Positions 53,366 to 61,884 are shown, counted from the stretch's first letter. The stretch: DNA of 64,000 nucleotides from Desertimonas sp963733085 (GCA_963733085.1 CAVTBY010000010.1:310001-374000); one strand, 5' to 3'. The notes: generated by a model not told the origin, from the sequence alone. Numbers and translations: made by a program.

Positions 53366-55296
53366 TGGGTCACCAGAGCGCAACGGCGCGGACCGACCGG
53401 CAGACGGCGATTCGCTGGATGCTCCGCGACCTCCAAGCGCTGCAGGCGATGCTGCGCGAGGACCGTTTCGAGACTGGTATCCGCCGCATCGGGGCCGAGC
53501 AGGAGATGTTCCTCGTCGACGCGTCGTGGCAGCCCGCCCCCGGAGCGCTGCCGATGCTCGCCGCCCTCACCAGCCACCCATACACGACCGAGGTCGGTGC
53601 CTTCAATCTCGAGCTCAACCTCGATCCCCAGGAGTTCAGCGGCGACTGCTTCACCCGCATGCACACGCAGCTCGACGAGTTGCTGGCCTTCGGGCGGGCG
53701 GCGGCGGAGGCGGCGGGGCTGCATGTCGTCCTCGCCGGAACGCTGCCGACGATCCGCAAGCGCGACCTGACCATCGCCAACATGGTCCAGAACCCGCGCT
53801 ACCTAGCCCTCAACAACGCCCTCATGGGGCTACGCGGCGAGGACTACGAGCTGCACATCAAGGGCACCGACGAGCTGCGCGTGCGCCAAGACTCGGTGAT
53901 GGCCGAGGCGTGCAACGCCAGCTTCCAGGTTCACCTGCAGGTCACGCCCGCCGAGTTCGCCAACGCCTACAACGTCGCCCAGGCTCTCAGCGGTCCGACC
54001 TTGGCGAGCGCCACGAACTCTCCGCTGCTGTTCGGCAAGCGGCTCTGGGCGGAGACGAGGATCGCCCTGTTCGAGCAGTCCGTCGACACCAGGCGACCCG
54101 GGCATCACGTTCGCGAGCGCACAGCCCGGGTGAGCTTCGGCGACGGGTGGGTCACATCGTCTGTCGATGAGTTGTACAAGGAGGACATCACCCGGTTCCG
54201 TCCGGTGCTCGCCCCGGACGACTACGAGGACCCGATGGTTGCGCTCGCCGAGGGTCGGATCCCGTCGCTCCCGGCGCTGCGCCTGCACACCGGCACGGTG
54301 TGGCGGTGGAACCGGGCCTGCTACGGGATCTCGCACACTGCCGATGGCGACGTGCCGCACCTGCGCATCGAGAATCGCATCCTCCCGTCAGGTCCGAGCA
54401 CGATCGACGAGGTCGCCAACGCGGCGATGTGGCTCGGGCTGATGAGGTCGGTCACCGAGGACCATCCGGAGATCAACCGCTCGATGCCCTTCGAGCAGGC
54501 GCGCACGAATTTCGTCGCCGCAGCTCGCCAGGGGCTGTCGTCGACGCAGGTGTGGCTCGACGGCGAGGAGTACCCGGCGGCGACGCTGACGCTCGACATC
54601 CTCCTGCCCCTCGCCGCCAGCGGCCTGGAGGCCCAGGGTGTAGATGCGGCAGACGTCGATCGCTACCTCTCTGTCATCGAACGTCGTGTGCGCAACGGGC
54701 ACACCGGTTCACGGTGGATCCTCTCGTCGCTCAACGCGATGCGCAACCAGGGCAGCGCCGGCCAGCGCCTGAACAGCCTCACCGCGGCGATGGTCAGCCG
54801 CCAGCTCGGCGGCGCACCGGTCGCCGAGTGGACTGCAGCGAACCTCGACGAGGGCGGGCAGTGGCAGCACAACTTCGTCACCGTCGAGCAGTTGATGACC
54901 ACCACCGACCTCGTGTCCGTCGCGCCCGACGACCCTGTCGAGCTCGTCGCCAACCTGCTCGAGTGGCATCGCATCCGCCAGGTGCTCGTCGAGGAGAGCG
55001 ACGGGACGCTCGTCGGCCTCGTGTCGTACCGGGCGATCCTCCGCCTCGTCGCCCAGGGCACCGATATCTCCGAGCTGACCGTCGCCGAGGTGATGAAAGG
55101 CGAGCCGGTGTGCGTGCCCCCGGACATGGCGCCGCTGCGGGCGTTGGAGCTGATGCGTCAGTTCGGGATCGGCGCCCTCCCCGTGGTGTCGGACGGCCAG
55201 CTCGTTGGCATCGTCACCGAGCACGACTTCTTCAATGTCGCCGGGATGCTGCTGCTCGAACAGCTCGACCAGTCCGAACGCACCGACAATCCCTGA
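53365..55296 (+). CDS. GCS2-family glutamate-cysteine-ligase-like protein with two CBS domains
   Basis: From the GTG at 53365 (TAGTG overlap with the esterase stop) the protein has 643 residues. About 30-490 is a carboxylate-amine ligase of the GCS2 fold: IRRIGAEQEMFLVD, GAFNLELNLDPQEF, GTDELRVRQDSVMAEACNAS, LHTGTVWRWNRACYG. The C-terminal 130 residues are a CBS pair (LVSVAPDDPVELVANLLEWH, VEESDGTLVGLVSYRAILRL, VAEVMKGEPVCVPPDMAPL, GIGALPVVSDGQLVGIVTEH) that probably senses adenine nucleotides. It may make a gamma-glutamyl amide; not a plain GshA. Confidence 0.87.
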   Translation: MGHQSATARTDRQTAIRWMLRDLQALQAMLREDRFETGIRRIGAEQEMFLVDASWQPAPGALPMLAALTSHPYTTEVGAFNLELNLDPQEFSGDCFTRMHTQLDELLAFGRAAAEAAGLHVVLAGTLPTIRKRDLTIANMVQNPRYLALNNALMGLRGEDYELHIKGTDELRVRQDSVMAEACNASFQVHLQVTPAEFANAYNVAQALSGPTLASATNSPLLFGKRLWAETRIALFEQSVDTRRPGHHVRERTARVSFGDGWVTSSVDELYKEDITRFRPVLAPDDYEDPMVALAEGRIPSLPALRLHTGTVWRWNRACYGISHTADGDVPHLRIENRILPSGPSTIDEVANAAMWLGLMRSVTEDHPEINRSMPFEQARTNFVAAARQGLSSTQVWLDGEEYPAATLTLDILLPLAASGLEAQGVDAADVDRYLSVIERRVRNGHTGSRWILSSLNAMRNQGSAGQRLNSLTAAMVSRQLGGAPVAEWTAANLDEGGQWQHNFVTVEQLMTTTDLVSVAPDDPVELVANLLEWHRIRQVLVEESDGTLVGLVSYRAILRLVAQGTDISELTVAEVMKGEPVCVPPDMAPLRALELMRQFGIGALPVVSDGQLVGIVTEHDFFNVAGMLLLEQLDQSERTDNP

Positions 55297-55316
55297 CGCC
55301 GCCGCCCGCGCAATCG

Positions 55317-55364
55317 ACCGATGGGTGTTCTGGGGACGGAACGGTCCCCTAGACACCCATCGGT
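55317..55364. repeat. 48-bp palindromic repeat, ACCGATGGGTG class
   Basis: ACCGATGGGTGTTCTGGGGAC pairs with GTCCCCTAGACACCCATCGGT almost perfectly around a 6-nt loop. On the minus strand it encodes PMGV and the TAG stop of the serine-hydrolase gene, and it lies 20 nt after the GCS2-CBS stop, so it sits between two convergent genes. Confidence 0.9.
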
Positions 55365-56389
55365 TCTGTGTACTGGCGGACGACTGGGGCCAACTGTTCG
55401 GCGCCGTCGGAGGTGTTCGACAACACGGTGTAGGTGATCGCCCGCTCAGGGTCATGAACGCTGTGGAAGGACACCCCGGCGTCCCAGCCGACGAGCAGTA
55501 CCGCAGGACCCGTCTCGGCCAACCAGAAGCCGAGGCCATAGCGCAGCGACTCCTCCGGAACGTCGCTGCGCGGCCGGACCATCTCGGCGACGGTTTCGGC
55601 GGAGACGATCCGGCCGGCGAACATCGCCGCCCACAGCGCGTGGATGTCGGCCGCCGTCGTGTAGATCCCACCGTCGCCGACGCCCCGCACCGGGAGGTGG
55701 AACACGTTCGTCCGCCAGGAGCCGTCGATCAACAGATGGCCGATGGCCGTGCGCTCGGGAAGCTCGTCGGAGCGGAAGAACCCGGTGTCGTTCATCCCCG
55801 CCGGTTGGCACACCCGCTGCATGACAAGGTCGTGATACGGGACGCCAGCAGCGCGCTCGGCGAGAATGGCGAGCACGACGTAGCCCCCGTTGCAGTAGGC
55901 GAACCGTTCGCCAGGGTGAAAGCTCGTTGGAAAGCCGTCGAGTACGGCGAGGAAGTCCTCGGCGTTCGCGAGCTCGTGAACCGGGACCGGCATCAAGTAG
56001 TCGTTGATGTCGATGTCGACGTTCTCGTCGAGGTAGTCACCGATGCCGGAACGGTGGGCGAGCAACTGCTCGATCGTCACATCGTCGCCGATGAGGGGAA
56101 GGTCATCGCCGAGCAACGACCGGGCCGTCGTCGACATGCTCAATGTTCCTTCCTCGACGAGGCTCATCACGGCGAGCGCGGTGAACCCCTTGAGACCGCT
56201 GGCGATGCCAAACCTGGTATCAACCGTGTTGGCGATCCGCAGGGCGCGGTGGGCATCGCCGTACGCCGCGGCCAAGACGACGTCGGCGCCCCGGTCGACG
56301 CGCACGACACCGGAGAAGCTCGTCTCGGCGGCGACGCGATCGACGGCGGTGCCGATCGGCTCGTCGGCAGGAGCGCCGTCAGCCACCAC
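55349..56389 (-). CDS. Serine beta-lactamase-like hydrolase (class C/esterase family)
   Basis: The 346-residue protein has the SxxK nucleophile motif FGIASGLKGFTAL, YxN in FAYCNGGYVVL, and a late GWDAGVSFHSV corresponding to the KTG-like region; LLAHRSGIGDYLDENVDI is the common loop. No signal peptide, so probably cytoplasmic esterase, amidase or D-aminopeptidase. Its start overlaps the membrane gene upstream by 11 nt. The final codons and stop are in a palindromic repeat. Confidence 0.85.
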   Translation of the reverse strand: MVADGAPADEPIGTAVDRVAAETSFSGVVRVDRGADVVLAAAYGDAHRALRIANTVDTRFGIASGLKGFTALAVMSLVEEGTLSMSTTARSLLGDDLPLIGDDVTIEQLLAHRSGIGDYLDENVDIDINDYLMPVPVHELANAEDFLAVLDGFPTSFHPGERFAYCNGGYVVLAILAERAAGVPYHDLVMQRVCQPAGMNDTGFFRSDELPERTAIGHLLIDGSWRTNVFHLPVRGVGDGGIYTTAADIHALWAAMFAGRIVSAETVAEMVRPRSDVPEESLRYGLGFWLAETGPAVLLVGWDAGVSFHSVHDPERAITYTVLSNTSDGAEQLAPVVRQYTEPMGV

Positions 56390-57596
56390 GGAGCCGCTCC
56401 GCCGCCTCGACGTCGCCGGTCTGGCGATGCTGGTGCTCCTCGAGCGAGACGATCACCTCAGATCGCGCCGCTTGGTCGAGTGGGCCAGGGGGGATCTCAA
56501 CGTCAGGCATCTTGCGGACAACCCGCTTCGGCCAGGCGCGCATGAGGAACTCGAGCTGCGACTCGCCGGTGTCCTCGCTGTCGAGGGCAAGCGTGCGAAG
56601 GCGCGCGAGGCGGTCGCGACGGGAAATGCTCCACGGGCCGAACCGTAGCGACGCGTAGCAGACGCCGCCGACGAGTATCGGTAGGAAGAACTGGCTGATG
56701 CGATACGTGCCGACGCCGAGAACGGCCGTGGCGCGACTGAGGCCGAAACCGACCAACGTCGGGATGTACACCCACTCGACGATCCCCAGCCCACCCGGGG
56801 TGATCGGGATGACTCCGATGACGTTGGCCAACCCGAACGCGACGAACAAGGCGTCGGGATCCAGCGTGCCGCCGAACGCGCGCAGGAACACCCACAACGA
56901 GGCCGCATCGAGCATCCAGGCGAGGGCAGCCCACGAGATGACCCGCCTGAGCAGTTGCTTGTCCTCGAGGAGATCTTCGACGCGGGTGCCGACCTGGCGC
57001 ACGGCGGCCGTCGCTTTGTCCTCGTTCCAGCGGAACTTCTTGGCGATCGAGCGGACGATCCGCTCCGCCCTGCTCTGGCCGTGGATCAGGCCGAGGACGA
57101 TGCCGACCGCGACCAGCATCACGACGACCCCGGCGAGGGCGGCGACGACGTACAGCCCGTTGGCGCCGCGCAGCGGGATCGAGATCAGCAGTGCCATCCA
57201 CAGCATCACGTTGAGCACCACGGCCGAACCGATGCCGGCTGTGGCCATCGCGAACCCGGCGTCGGCTCCGCGCACACCCGACAACGTGAGCAATCGGTAA
57301 CCGAGGGCGGAACCGGCGGCGTTCCCGGCCGGGACGATGTAGGTCAGCGCCTTCGAGCTCATCCCGATCCGGAACATACGCATCGGGGAGATGAGATGCC
57401 GGGCCTCGCCGAGGGCGGCACGGGTGAGGAAGGCGTAGGCCCACCACGATCCGACCTGCAGACCGATGCCGCCGATCAACAGGAGCGGTTCGACGTCGAG
57501 CAGCTCCTCGGCGGCGTGCCGGAAGCCGGGGATGAGCGGGAGGATGAAGAAATAGAAGACGAAGACGAACAGGACCGTCTTGATGCCGAAGTGCAC
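56379..57596 (-). CDS. LPG-synthase-like transmembrane protein (UPF0104/PF03706 type)
   Basis: The 405-residue protein has about eight transmembrane segments and family motifs RMFRIGMSSKALTYIVPAGN, GSALGYRLLTLSGVRGADAG and IPITPGGLGIVEWVYIPTLV. Such proteins are flippase/synthase-like membrane domains of lysylphosphatidylglycerol synthase; without the soluble domain the activity is not known. A hydrophilic C-terminal tail of about 70 residues follows. The gap 57597-57773 upstream holds no feature I can support. Confidence 0.85.
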   Translation of the reverse strand: MHFGIKTVLFVFVFYFFILPLIPGFRHAAEELLDVEPLLLIGGIGLQVGSWWAYAFLTRAALGEARHLISPMRMFRIGMSSKALTYIVPAGNAAGSALGYRLLTLSGVRGADAGFAMATAGIGSAVVLNVMLWMALLISIPLRGANGLYVVAALAGVVVMLVAVGIVLGLIHGQSRAERIVRSIAKKFRWNEDKATAAVRQVGTRVEDLLEDKQLLRRVISWAALAWMLDAASLWVFLRAFGGTLDPDALFVAFGLANVIGVIPITPGGLGIVEWVYIPTLVGFGLSRATAVLGVGTYRISQFFLPILVGGVCYASLRFGPWSISRRDRLARLRTLALDSEDTGESQLEFLMRAWPKRVVRKMPDVEIPPGPLDQAARSEVIVSLEEHQHRQTGDVEAAERLRGG

Positions 57597-57773
57597 AGGG
57601 CGGAACGGTTTGCGCGGCGTCGGCTGTGACGGATCGCGGCAGGATCGGAGGGAGTTCGCCCGATTCGAATAGGCGGGGACTGGGCGTCCGCTGCTCGACC
57701 CGCTCCGCGGTCACTCCCCCTTGCTACACGATTCGCGGCAAACCCAAACAGCATCGTCCCCGACTCCAGCACC

Positions 57774-57821
57774 ACCGATGGGTGTTTAGGGGACCGTTCC
57801 GTCCCCTAAACACCCATCGGT
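57774..57821. repeat. 48-bp palindromic repeat, ACCGATGGGTG class (perfect)
   Basis: Perfect 21-bp arms around a 6-nt loop CGTTCC; left half ACCGATGGGTGTTTAGGGGA. It is the best-preserved copy of the class and lies 13 nt after the stop of the acyl-CoA-dehydrogenase-like gene. Confidence 0.92.
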
Positions 57822-57834
57822 TGCCCGCCTTGGG

Positions 57835-58977
57835 TCACAGGAAGCTGGTGTCGACCTCCTGGCCGGCGAGGACTGCGCCAGCGAGCGTGAACGTGTCGAG
57901 CTTGACGCCGAAGTGCTGGGTGAGGGTGTGGATGTCGCGCAGCCGTCGTTGCAGCGGACTGCTGGTGTACAGGGCGGTCCCGCCGCCCGCCCGGTACGCC
58001 GTGTCAACCACTTCGGCTGCGGTCTCGGCGACCCACGTCGTCGTGCTCCGCAACCGGGCCCGCGTCTGGTCGTCGAACTCGGCACCGGCGAGCGCCATCT
58101 GCCACGCCTCCTGCGCCGCGTCGACAAGCGTCGCCCGGGCCGCACGCAAGGCGGCACTGGCGCGACCGAGCTGGTTGCGGAACAGCGGGTTCGTCGCCAG
58201 CGTGGCGTCGGCGAACATCGGCACCTTGCCCGATGCCAGAGCGATGACCTCGTCGAGCGCCCCGGAGGCAATGCCGACGGCGACGGCGCCGAACGCCATC
58301 GTCGACAGACACAGCTCCGGAATCCGCAGCAGCGTGAAGTCGAGTTCCGGTGGCTCGAAGATCGAGAACGTCCAGTCGCTGCCGACGTGCACGCCATCAA
58401 CGGTGAAGTCGTGGCTACCGGTGCCGCGCATCCCCATGGTCGACCACGTGTCGAGGATCTCGACGTCGGCGGCGGGGAGGACCGTCATCCGCAGCGGAGG
58501 CACCCGTCCGTCGTCGACGAAGCAGTGGGCGAGGAACCAGTGGGCGTGCCGGCACCCGCTGGCGAACGACCACCGCCCGCTGACTCGAAATCCGCCATCG
58601 ACCGGTGTCGCCGCGCCCATCGGATTGAACGTCCCGGCGATGATCACGTCCGGGCCGGAGGCGTACACCGCATCGAACGTCGCCGCCGGCAGGTGCCCGA
58701 GCAACGCCGGGGCCGACGCGCCGATCATCACCGTCCATCCCACCGACCCGTCGGCCTTCGCCAGCTCCTCGAGCACCGCGAGGGCGTCGGCGAAGGCGAG
58801 CTCGTCACCGCCGTGGCTACGTGGCACGAGGGCCCGGAAGCAGCCGGCCGCGACAAGGTTGTCGACCATGTCGTGGGGCAGCGTGCGCGCCTGTTCGATC
58901 TCGTCGACGCGAGCCCTGATGTCCGGCACCAGGGCGCGCACTGCGTCGAGAGTGCTCAACCGTTCGACTGTGGTCAT
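57835..58977 (-). CDS. Acyl-CoA dehydrogenase-family flavoprotein (HsaA/flavin monooxygenase-like)
   Basis: The 380-residue protein has the ACAD fold: LVPRSHGGDELAFADALAVL, ELAKADGSVGWTVMIGAS, GGFRVSGRWSFASGCRHAHW, STMGMRGTGSHDFTVDGVHV and a C-terminal TAYRAGGGTALYTSSPLQRR. This pattern matches the HsaA/DszC/PigM branch, which are FMN/FAD-dependent monooxygenases rather than dehydrogenases. The start overlaps the upstream alpha/beta-fold gene stop. Likely part of an aromatic or terpenoid degradation step; no reductase partner is visible. Confidence 0.87.
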   Translation of the reverse strand: MTTVERLSTLDAVRALVPDIRARVDEIEQARTLPHDMVDNLVAAGCFRALVPRSHGGDELAFADALAVLEELAKADGSVGWTVMIGASAPALLGHLPAATFDAVYASGPDVIIAGTFNPMGAATPVDGGFRVSGRWSFASGCRHAHWFLAHCFVDDGRVPPLRMTVLPAADVEILDTWSTMGMRGTGSHDFTVDGVHVGSDWTFSIFEPPELDFTLLRIPELCLSTMAFGAVAVGIASGALDEVIALASGKVPMFADATLATNPLFRNQLGRASAALRAARATLVDAAQEAWQMALAGAEFDDQTRARLRSTTTWVAETAAEVVDTAYRAGGGTALYTSSPLQRRLRDIHTLTQHFGVKLDTFTLAGAVLAGQEVDTSFL

Positions 58978-59861
58978 CGTTGCTCCCTTCCAAGCACTGC
59001 GCGTAGAACGCCGACGAACGCCTCGGGTTGCTCGAGCGCTGGATCGTCGGCGGCGTCTTCGACGACATGCAGCGGCCAGCCGAACGCCCGACTCGCCGAC
59101 TCGGCGGCGCTCAGCGGCGTCGCCATGTCATGGCGACCCCAGATCAGATCCGTCGGCACGGTGATCTCGGCCAACGCGGTCTCGGGAATCTCGGGCATGC
59201 CGAACGTCGCCATCAGCGATCCGACTGACGCCAACCTCGCCGGGTCCTGGAGGCGATCAACCGCGTACTCGCCATAGGCCGACCACCGGTCACCGAGCCG
59301 CGCCCGCACGCTGTCGTAGTCGTGCACGCAGTACTGCATCAGTCGGTCCTGCGTTTGCCTCGTTGGTTCGGCGAGAAAGCGCTGGAGCGCTTCGCCGAAC
59401 GGGGGTGCCGGCTCAAATGGCCTCAGTCCCATCGTGTCGACGAGCACGAGCTGGCTGATCCGATCGCCATCGGCGATCGCGTAGCGCATTGCGATCGCGC
59501 CACCGAGAACACGTCCCACCAGCGCTGGTGGGAGGGCACACGTGGCGCTGATGAGGTCGTCGAGCCAAGCGACCACCAACGCCGCGCCGAGGTCGACATC
59601 GGCTGCCGACTCGCCATGCCCGGGCAAGTCCGGAACGACGACGTGATGTGTCTCCGCAAGTGCCTCGATCACTTCGGACCAACCGGCGGCATACTCGCCC
59701 GGGCCGTGGAGGAGGACCATGTCGGGTCCCGACCCGGCCTCGATCAGCGCAGTCGGGATCCCCGCTGCGTCGATTCGCCGTTCACTGATCGACTTGCCGG
59801 CGAGCAGCCTGGCTCGCGGGCTCGTGACCTCGGCGTGCTGGGCAACTGCACTCCTCGACAT
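58974..59861 (-). CDS. Alpha/beta-hydrolase-fold protein lacking catalytic Ser and His
   Basis: The 295-residue protein keeps the fold sequence (VLLHGPGEYAAGWSEVIEAL, VVVPDLPGHGESAA, DLIWGRHDMATPL) of meta-cleavage-product hydrolases. The nucleophile elbow reads VGRVLGGAIA instead of GxSxG, so Val replaces Ser, and the usual His position reads EDAADDPALEQPEAF with Asp. It is therefore likely catalytically dead or a ligand-binding protein. It shares an operon with the flavoprotein. CGGTCG-type sites upstream suggest TetR control. Confidence 0.8.
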   Translation of the reverse strand: MSRSAVAQHAEVTSPRARLLAGKSISERRIDAAGIPTALIEAGSGPDMVLLHGPGEYAAGWSEVIEALAETHHVVVPDLPGHGESAADVDLGAALVVAWLDDLISATCALPPALVGRVLGGAIAMRYAIADGDRISQLVLVDTMGLRPFEPAPPFGEALQRFLAEPTRQTQDRLMQYCVHDYDSVRARLGDRWSAYGEYAVDRLQDPARLASVGSLMATFGMPEIPETALAEITVPTDLIWGRHDMATPLSAAESASRAFGWPLHVVEDAADDPALEQPEAFVGVLRAVLGREQR

Positions 59862-59871
59862 CGTGTCTCCC

Positions 59872-59933
59872 TTCGATCGTGAATCGACCGTAGAGACATT
59901 GCTGTCGAGGAATCATCGACCGAATCGTCCAAT
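59872..59933 (-). promoter_or_regulatory. Candidate TetR half-sites upstream of the hydrolase-flavoprotein operon
   Basis: GAATCGACCG at about 59881 and ATCGACCGAATCG at about 59914 share the CGACCGAAT half of the palindrome at 61885-61904. Their placement just upstream of the start at 59861 suggests shared regulation; inference only. Confidence 0.35.
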
Positions 59934-59986
59934 TCCGCCCGAACCGCCGCGTGGGTAATTCTGCTCAACACAAAGCTCGGCCGCTC

Positions 59987-60035
59987 GTTTGTGTCAGCAA
60001 GACGGCCCTCTACAGGCACATTCGCTGACGCAAAC
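59987..60035. repeat. 49-bp palindromic repeat, GTTTGTGTCAG class
   Basis: GTTTGTGTCAGC pairs with GCTGACGCAAAC (one mismatch); CTCG/CGAG just outside extends the pairing to 59984-60038. It lies in the 276-bp gap between the hydrolase start and the LuxR stop, further from a stop codon (103 nt) than the other copies. Confidence 0.75.
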
Positions 60036-60137
60036 GAGTCGGCCCCGTCTGGTGGCCCGGCACGCTCCACTTCCAGAGCAACGCAGCCGTGCTCAGGAGT
60101 CACTCGAACCAGCACCACCTACTGGCTCGCGCTCAGC

Positions 60138-61856
60138 TCAGAACATCAGCTCGTGCTCGTAGGCGTAGGCCGTGGCGGCGGCGCGAGACGACACGCCGAG
60201 CTTGACGAAGATATTGCTGAGGTGACGGGCAACCGTCTTCTCGCTGATCACCAGCTCGGCGGCGATCGCCTTGTTCGTGCGCCCGCCGGCGACGTGGACG
60301 AGCACCTCGAGCTCTCGGGGCGTCAGGCCGCCCGGACTCGGCTGCCGGGAGGACAGCGCATCGACGCGGGCGACATCGGGGACTGCTCCGAGATCGACGA
60401 GAACCTGCCGAGCCGCGGCGAACTCCATGGCCGCGGCCTCGTCGTCGCCGAGGTCGCGGCACGCCATGCCGATCTGCACTCGGGTGCGGGCCGCCTCGTA
60501 GGGCGCCTCGAGCTCCTTCCAGATCACCCATGCCGGCCGCAACGAGCGCAGCGCCGCCTGCGGGTCGCCGCCGGCGAGCTGCACGGCGCCAATGGCGTCC
60601 AGCGACATCGCCTTGATCATCGGTGGTGCACCGAGCTGGTCACACAGGGCCGACAACTCCTCGGCGGTGACACGGGCCGCGTCGACGTCGCCGCCGGCGA
60701 GCCTGATCTCGACACGGGCGGTGAGCAAGCGGGCCTGCTCCGCTGGAAAGTGATGCTCCCCAAGGGCACGCTCGATCGCCGCGTCAGCAGACATCAGACG
60801 ACCCTGACGGGCCCGCAACAGCGCCAGTCCGGGTTGGGGACCGTGTCCGGCCTCGCTCGCCCGGCCGTACAAGTCGCTCGCGGCCCGATCGTTGCCGCGG
60901 AGCCGGTGCAGCTCAGCCTGCGCGTAGAAAGCGGCACCGAGGGCCGGGTGGATCGGCTCGCTCAGCCGCTTGGCGGCCAGTTCCGCCTCACCGAGGGCGG
61001 CGCTCCACGCGCCATGGAAACGCATCAGCTCGGCGCGGTGGACGAGGCACTGCCCGCGGTACGGCACGAGATCGGGTTGGGCGTCGCACCAGCTGCCGAG
61101 CGCCGTCGTCCACTCCTGCGCACGGCGCAGGTCGAACAACTCCTGACACGTATCGATGACCCCGCAGTAGATCAGCCCGGTGGCGACCGGCGACACCTCG
61201 CCGGCCGACACGGCAACCATCGCCTCATCGAGCTTTGCCACCCCTTCGGCGACCCGGCCGGTCATGACAAGCGCCTGCCCCCAGCCGAGCCGGCCGAGCG
61301 CGGCGAGGTCGGCGTCGCCGTGGCGCAGTCCGGCGAGTGCTGCCCCCTCGAGGCGCGGCAAGGCGGCGGGAGGATCACCGGAGAACAGCGTCTCCAGCCC
61401 GGTCGCCAGGTCGACATAGCCAGATTCGACCGGACTGCACGGCACCCGCTCGGCGAGGTGCTGCGTGCGGGAGAACCAGCCGTGAGCCGGCGCCAACTGG
61501 CCGCGCAGGATGAGCACGCAGCCGAGCCAGAATGCGCAGCGCACGGCGGCGACGCCATCGTCGTCACGCAGGTACTGGCGATGAGCGCGCGCCCAGGCGT
61601 CACATCCCTCGTCGTCGCGGCCACTCAGATAGGCGGCGACCGCCAGTCGTTCGAGGTCGACGGCGTCGAGGGGCGCAACCGTCTCGGCGGCGCACAGCTG
61701 CTCGAACGCCTCGCCCCACGCTCGGCGCTCGAACAGACCTAGGGCGCGTTCCAGCACGTCATCTGACGTCACTGTTCCTTGATGATCGTGCCCGGTCGCC
61801 AAGCCGTCCACTGAGTTCTCAGTCTGCTCGTCGGCGCCTCCGCCCGCATCGGTCAA
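60138..61856 (-). CDS. LuxR-family regulator with TPR-like sensor region
   Basis: The 572-residue protein has an N-terminal helical, TPR-like repeat region (about 30-490; many Ala/Leu-rich pairs such as LGLFERRAWGEAFEQL, LDEAMVAVSAGE) and a C-terminal LuxR HTH: GLTPRELEVLVHVAGGRTNK, AIAAELVISEKTVARHLSNI, FVKLGVSSRAAATAYAY. There is no recognisable receiver or AAA domain. It is divergent from the TetR gene 138 nt away and separated by a CGGTCG palindrome, and probably activates the surrounding catabolic genes. Confidence 0.85.
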   Translation of the reverse strand: MTDAGGGADEQTENSVDGLATGHDHQGTVTSDDVLERALGLFERRAWGEAFEQLCAAETVAPLDAVDLERLAVAAYLSGRDDEGCDAWARAHRQYLRDDDGVAAVRCAFWLGCVLILRGQLAPAHGWFSRTQHLAERVPCSPVESGYVDLATGLETLFSGDPPAALPRLEGAALAGLRHGDADLAALGRLGWGQALVMTGRVAEGVAKLDEAMVAVSAGEVSPVATGLIYCGVIDTCQELFDLRRAQEWTTALGSWCDAQPDLVPYRGQCLVHRAELMRFHGAWSAALGEAELAAKRLSEPIHPALGAAFYAQAELHRLRGNDRAASDLYGRASEAGHGPQPGLALLRARQGRLMSADAAIERALGEHHFPAEQARLLTARVEIRLAGGDVDAARVTAEELSALCDQLGAPPMIKAMSLDAIGAVQLAGGDPQAALRSLRPAWVIWKELEAPYEAARTRVQIGMACRDLGDDEAAAMEFAAARQVLVDLGAVPDVARVDALSSRQPSPGGLTPRELEVLVHVAGGRTNKAIAAELVISEKTVARHLSNIFVKLGVSSRAAATAYAYEHELMF

Positions 61857-61884
61857 ATGATGTAGCGACCCGCGAGGATTCTGT

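Noticed and set aside
57913..59277. 454-residue antisense frame over the flavoprotein and pseudoenzyme genes
   Set aside because: Both minus-strand genes show strong family sequence; the antisense frame has none.
11251..60035. Explaining all palindromes as ordinary intrinsic terminators
   Set aside because: No U-tracts, constant 45-49 bp length and shared class sequences are not explained by termination alone, though a terminator role for individual copies remains possible.
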